DNA from: Hyphomicrobiales bacterium | Lineage (GTDB): Bacteria; Pseudomonadota; Alphaproteobacteria; Rhizobiales; Beijerinckiaceae | Assembly (NCBI GenBank): GCA_900473415.1 | Contig: UCLR01000001.1 | Coordinates: 39,474-103,473, forward strand | Direction of reading: 5' to 3' | Length of the DNA stretch: 64,000 nt | In this document: piece by piece, positions 61,261 to 64,000 of the stretch | Numbering within the stretch: position 1 is the stretch's first letter | Layout: each line of letters opens with the position of its first letter | Notes under the pieces: generated by a model | What the model was told of the DNA's origin: nothing | Seen by the model: the letters and a program-made list of their open reading frames with translations, nothing else | The model's database searches: none | Program-made: the position numbers and the translations under genes

Positions 61261-61283
61261 CGGGCGGCCGGAGAGGCCGCCCG
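61261..61283 (-). terminator. Intercistronic hairpin after sugar-binding-protein gene
   Basis: A perfect 9-bp stem CGGGCGGCC/GGCCGCCCG (61261-61269 and 61275-61283) with a GGAGA loop, between binding-protein stop (61303) and permease start (61228). No T-run follows on the minus strand, which suggests message stabilisation or partial attenuation. Confidence 0.6.
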
Positions 61284-61302
61284 CGTGCGGATGGCGACGG
61301 CG

Positions 61303-62586
61303 CTATTTGCTCTTCAGCTTGGCCGCGAGCTCACGCATCTCCTTGGCCGTCTCCGCGATGAACGGCTTCCAGTCCGCCGGCGGATTGGCGATGCCAGAGA
61401 GCAGTTTCTTGTGAAAGGCCGCCTCGAGCTCGGGGTAGAAGGCGTGCACCGATTCCGGGAAGTCATAGGCAATCAGCGGCGCCTCGGCCTTGGCGAAATA
61501 CTGCGAGCGAGGCGATAGCGCGGCCACGTCGAGATCACCGCGGACGGCGGCGCCGACATTGTCGAGCGAGGTCTGCTGGGCCGCCCTCGTCAGCATGAAC
61601 TGGGCGAATTCCTGCGCCAGCGCCTTGTTGGGCGCGTTCTCGGGGATTGCGACGCCGCGCATGCCACCGATGACGACTGCGTTCTTTTCGTCCGGCGCAA
61701 ACTTCGGCCATTGGCCGACGAGGAAGTCGCCATTGAGGACCTTTTCCCCGTCCCACTTCTTCACGTTCCAGTCGCCGACCCGGAACATGCCGCCACGGCC
61801 GCCCTCGATCACCTGGTACATCTCCGTGAAGGAGTGATTGATCGTGTCGGGCGCGACGAACTTGTAGCTCGTATAGGTCTTGAGGAACTCTTCGAGAACG
61901 GCCGCATGGCGTGGCTCGTCGATGGTGATCTTGCCCTCGGGATCGATCAGCGTGTGGCGCAGGCCGGTGCCGAAGCTGAAGAGGTCGAGGATGTGGATGA
62001 GGTCGCGCGGCTTCGCCGCCTCCAGCGCGAAGCCGAAGGTGTCGGCCTTGCCGTTGCCGTCGGGGTCGCCTTCGCGGAACTTGACCGCGACGCGCTTCGC
62101 ATCCTCCCAGGTCTCCGGGAATTTCTCGCCCACCTTGTCGAGCCAGCTCTTGCGGACGCCGAAGCCCATTTGCACGCGCTGGATCGGGATGATGATCTGC
62201 CTATCCTTGTAGGTCGCGACCTTGAGGTCGTCCTCGGTCAGGAACGCCTTGTCGGAGACCTTGCCAAGCACCGGCTTGAGGTCCGAGACCTTGCCGGTCT
62301 GGTCCTGGATTCGGATGACGCGCTCGTAATTGTTGAAGATCAGGTCCGGGGCCGAGTCGGTGTTCACCGCGCTGATGACCCGGCCAAACCATTGGTCGGT
62401 TGGGAAGCTCAGCGACTTCACGGTGACGCCCGGATGCTGCTTGGCGAATTCGGCCGACATGGCGTCGAACCACTTGAGGCCGTTGTCGCCTAGGTCGTGC
62501 CAGACCGTCAGTGTCTGTGCCGTTGAGGGCAGTACGCTGGCCACCAACAAGCCTGCCGCGGCGGCGATCCCTTTTAAGAATCTCAT
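61303..62586 (-). CDS. Sugar ABC transporter substrate-binding protein, family 1
   Basis: A 427-residue periplasmic protein. A signal peptide (GIAAAAGLLVASVLPSTAQ) precedes TLTVWHDLGDNGLKWFDAMSAEFAKQHPGVTVK. Further family 1 features are VNTDSAPDLIFNNYERV, FGVRKSWLDKVGEKFPETWEDAKRVA and DGNGKADTFGFALEA. It captures the sugar, probably a glucuronide or uronic-acid-containing saccharide given the GH2 enzyme, for the two permeases. It is the first gene after the LacI operator. Confidence 0.92.
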   Translation of the reverse strand: MRFLKGIAAAAGLLVASVLPSTAQTLTVWHDLGDNGLKWFDAMSAEFAKQHPGVTVKSLSFPTDQWFGRVISAVNTDSAPDLIFNNYERVIRIQDQTGKVSDLKPVLGKVSDKAFLTEDDLKVATYKDRQIIIPIQRVQMGFGVRKSWLDKVGEKFPETWEDAKRVAVKFREGDPDGNGKADTFGFALEAAKPRDLIHILDLFSFGTGLRHTLIDPEGKITIDEPRHAAVLEEFLKTYTSYKFVAPDTINHSFTEMYQVIEGGRGGMFRVGDWNVKKWDGEKVLNGDFLVGQWPKFAPDEKNAVVIGGMRGVAIPENAPNKALAQEFAQFMLTRAAQQTSLDNVGAAVRGDLDVAALSPRSQYFAKAEAPLIAYDFPESVHAFYPELEAAFHKKLLSGIANPPADWKPFIAETAKEMRELAAKLKSK

Positions 62587-62654
62587 GGCGTCCTCCCATG
62601 GGCGCTATTGATTTGCGCCCTTTTGCTGCGTCGCTTCGTTGCCGAAATCGGTAT

Positions 62655-62695
62655 GGATGCAAGGTTGAGGGAAAACGTTTTCCCTTGCTGCATCC
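62655..62695. promoter_or_regulatory. LacI-type operator in divergent promoter
   Basis: A perfect 18-bp palindrome AGGGAAAACGTTTTCCCT spans 62668-62685, with the central CG and AAAACGTTTT typical of LacI/GalR-family operators. It is flanked by a second, slightly off-centre inverted pair GGATGCA (62655-62661) and TGCATCC (62689-62695). It lies between the sugar operon (start 62586) and the LacI-type gene. Confidence 0.85.
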
Positions 62696-62755
62696 TATGG
62701 TGGCTCGCTATAGAAGCGCAAGTCATTTGTGGCCTTGATAGTGACGACGACGAGG

Positions 62756-63787
62756 ATGATGCGGCGCACCGCGCTCAAGACGACCGATGCCCGGCAGGCA
62801 TCGATTGCCAATGTGGCCGAGAGAGCGGGCGTCTCGATCGCGACCGTATCGCGCGTCCTGAACGGCGTCGCTAACAAGGCCTCGGCCGAGACTGTCGCCA
62901 AGGTCCGACAGGCGGTGGCCGACCTCGACTACCGCCCCTCCAGCGCCGGCAAGTCGCTCAGGCAGAAGCAGAGCAGACTCGTGGCGGTACTGGCCGCCAA
63001 CCTGGCCAACCCGACGATGGCGGCCATCGCTGCTTCGACCGAGGGGGCGCTACGCGAGCGCGGGCTGGTGATGGTGCTCTGCGATACCCATGACAGGCCG
63101 GAATTACAGGACGAGTACCTGCGAGAGATGCGGGCGCAGCAGGCTCGGGCCATCGTCTTTCTCGGTGCGGTCGCCAGTCCTATGCTGGACCTGCTGCGCG
63201 GTGGACCCGTGCCGCTCGTCTTCGTAAACCGCCGCGACCCCGGCGACCCGGACAGCGCCTTCGTCGGCATCGACAACGCTCAGGCGGGGCGGGATGTCGC
63301 GGCCCATGCGCTGGCGCGCGGGATCAGTCGCCCAGCTCTCATCCACGCCCCGTTGACCTCATCGGCGACGCGGGCCCGGGTCGAGGCCATCATGGAAAGC
63401 TTTGCAGCGGCTGGGCATCCGATTCCGCCTACGCTCGTCGTCGGGCCCGCCGAGGCGGAGAAGGAGCATCTGGCGATCGGCTATGCCGCTGCCAGCACGC
63501 TGCGACACGAGGGGAGTCGGTTCGACGCTCTGATCTGCACGGGCGATCTGATTGCCTTCGGCGCGCATCGCTTCTTCGTGGAAGGCGTGGGCCATGACGA
63601 CCTGCCGCCGATCTACGGTTTCGACGACAATCCGCTCAACGACTGGGTCGCGCCCTGGCTTTCCTCCGTCTCGATCCCCTACAGCACATTCGGACAGGCG
63701 GTCGCGGACCTCATCACCGGGAATGAGCTGAGCGAGGTTCGTCTGCACATTCTGCCCCACCGGTTGGTCGAGAGACGGCGGATCTGA
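62756..63787 (+). CDS. LacI-family transcriptional regulator
   Basis: A 343-residue regulator. The HTH (SIANVAERAGVSIATVSRVLNGVANKASAETVAKVRQAVADLDYRPSSAGKSLR) is canonical LacI. The ligand-binding domain (LVAVLAANLANPTMAAIAASTEGALRERGLVMVLCDTHDRPE; ALICTGDLIAFGAHRFF; IYGFDDNP) is of the periplasmic-binding type. Start is at ATG 62756, 62759 or GTG 62729; GAGG precedes 62756 closely. It should repress the divergent sugar-binding-protein operon through the palindrome at 62668-62685 and respond to a sugar or uronic acid. It is divergently oriented from that operon. Confidence 0.9.
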   Translation: MMRRTALKTTDARQASIANVAERAGVSIATVSRVLNGVANKASAETVAKVRQAVADLDYRPSSAGKSLRQKQSRLVAVLAANLANPTMAAIAASTEGALRERGLVMVLCDTHDRPELQDEYLREMRAQQARAIVFLGAVASPMLDLLRGGPVPLVFVNRRDPGDPDSAFVGIDNAQAGRDVAAHALARGISRPALIHAPLTSSATRARVEAIMESFAAAGHPIPPTLVVGPAEAEKEHLAIGYAAASTLRHEGSRFDALICTGDLIAFGAHRFFVEGVGHDDLPPIYGFDDNPLNDWVAPWLSSVSIPYSTFGQAVADLITGNELSEVRLHILPHRLVERRRI

Positions 63788-64000
63788 TCCCCATCTATTC
63801 GACAGGCTCGAATGAGTTGCGCGAGCTCCGTCGGCCTGGAGGAGCCACCCTTCCAAGTACAACGAGATGAGATCGGTACGGCGCCGGAATGTCCGGTTCT
63901 GGACAGCGAGGGAATGTCCGGAAGTGGCGCACTGCGGCTGTGGGCCCTTGTTCGACCCTAGCGACGGCCCAAGCGGTGGGCGTGCATCTACGCCCGCATT
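63788..64000. other. Trailing intergenic stretch
   Basis: About 210 bases to the window edge, containing bipartite repeat copy 5. No gene start is convincing before the edge. Confidence 0.45.
63888..63930 (+). repeat. Bipartite intergenic repeat, copy 5
   Basis: GAATGTCCGGTTCTGGACAG and GAATGTCCGGAAGTGGCGC with GTC cores at 63891 and 63916, 25 bases apart. Confidence 0.65.

Noticed and set aside
1..64000. Search by eye for CRISPR arrays and rRNA genes
   Set aside because: No regularly spaced direct repeats and no rRNA-like sequence were seen.

Overview
The window is high-GC chromosomal DNA from an alphaproteobacterium, most likely of the order Hyphomicrobiales. This rests on a MucR-type regulator, an ExoF/ExoP-like polysaccharide export pair, Bug/TctABC transporters, MurR/RpiR and LysR regulators, and many ABC uptake operons. 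A Bosea-like genus would fit, but that is inference from gene content. No rRNA, tRNA or CRISPR array was recognised.

Layout. 1-4.7 kb: end of a HlyD-type adaptor, an ECF-like sigma factor, and a polysaccharide export module whose kinase-like domain lacks the Walker A lysine. 5.2-13.5 kb: a YbiI-like zinc-finger protein, then a four-gene amino-acid decarboxylation operon (basic amino-acid decarboxylase, AspT-type antiporter, aspartate 4-decarboxylase, second AspT-type antiporter). 13.9-20 kb: a MucR-like regulator with a TTG start, aldose 1-epimerase, an aspartate carbamoyltransferase-like protein, a GGDEF-EAL protein, and remnants of mobile elements sharing a hairpin repeat. 20-30.5 kb: a peptide-type ABC operon with M81 peptidase, class III aminotransferase, nitrilase-family amidase and carboxymuconolactone decarboxylase-like protein, divergent from an RpiR regulator. 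30.9-38.8 kb: iron uptake (FecI sigma, FecR, TonB receptor, FhuD-like binding protein, fused FhuB-like permease, no local ATPase) divergent from a His-rich PadR regulator of the YqjI type.

39.4-48.6 kb: a LysR-headed catabolic cluster (nitroreductase, DUF1932 dehydrogenase, aldehyde dehydrogenase, TctC/B/A transporter, ThDP enzyme). 48.9-56.4 kb: small secreted proteins, an ankyrin protein, a decayed alpha/beta hydrolase, a SARP-like regulator divergent from a frameshifted cysteine synthase-like gene, and an MFS transporter. 56.5-63.8 kb: a LacI-controlled sugar ABC operon ending in a beta-glucuronidase-like GH2 enzyme and an unassigned alpha/alpha-toroid protein translationally coupled to it.

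Themes. Several operons show tight ATGA/TGATG coupling, hairpins between binding-protein and permease genes, and clear operators in divergent promoters. Five decayed copies of a bipartite repeat with a fixed 25-bp internal spacing lie in intergenic DNA. The strongest candidate for an uncharacterised system is the glucuronide-type uptake and hydrolysis operon with its unassigned toroid protein. Next are the double-antiporter decarboxylase operon and the His-rich PadR regulator beside the iron locus.
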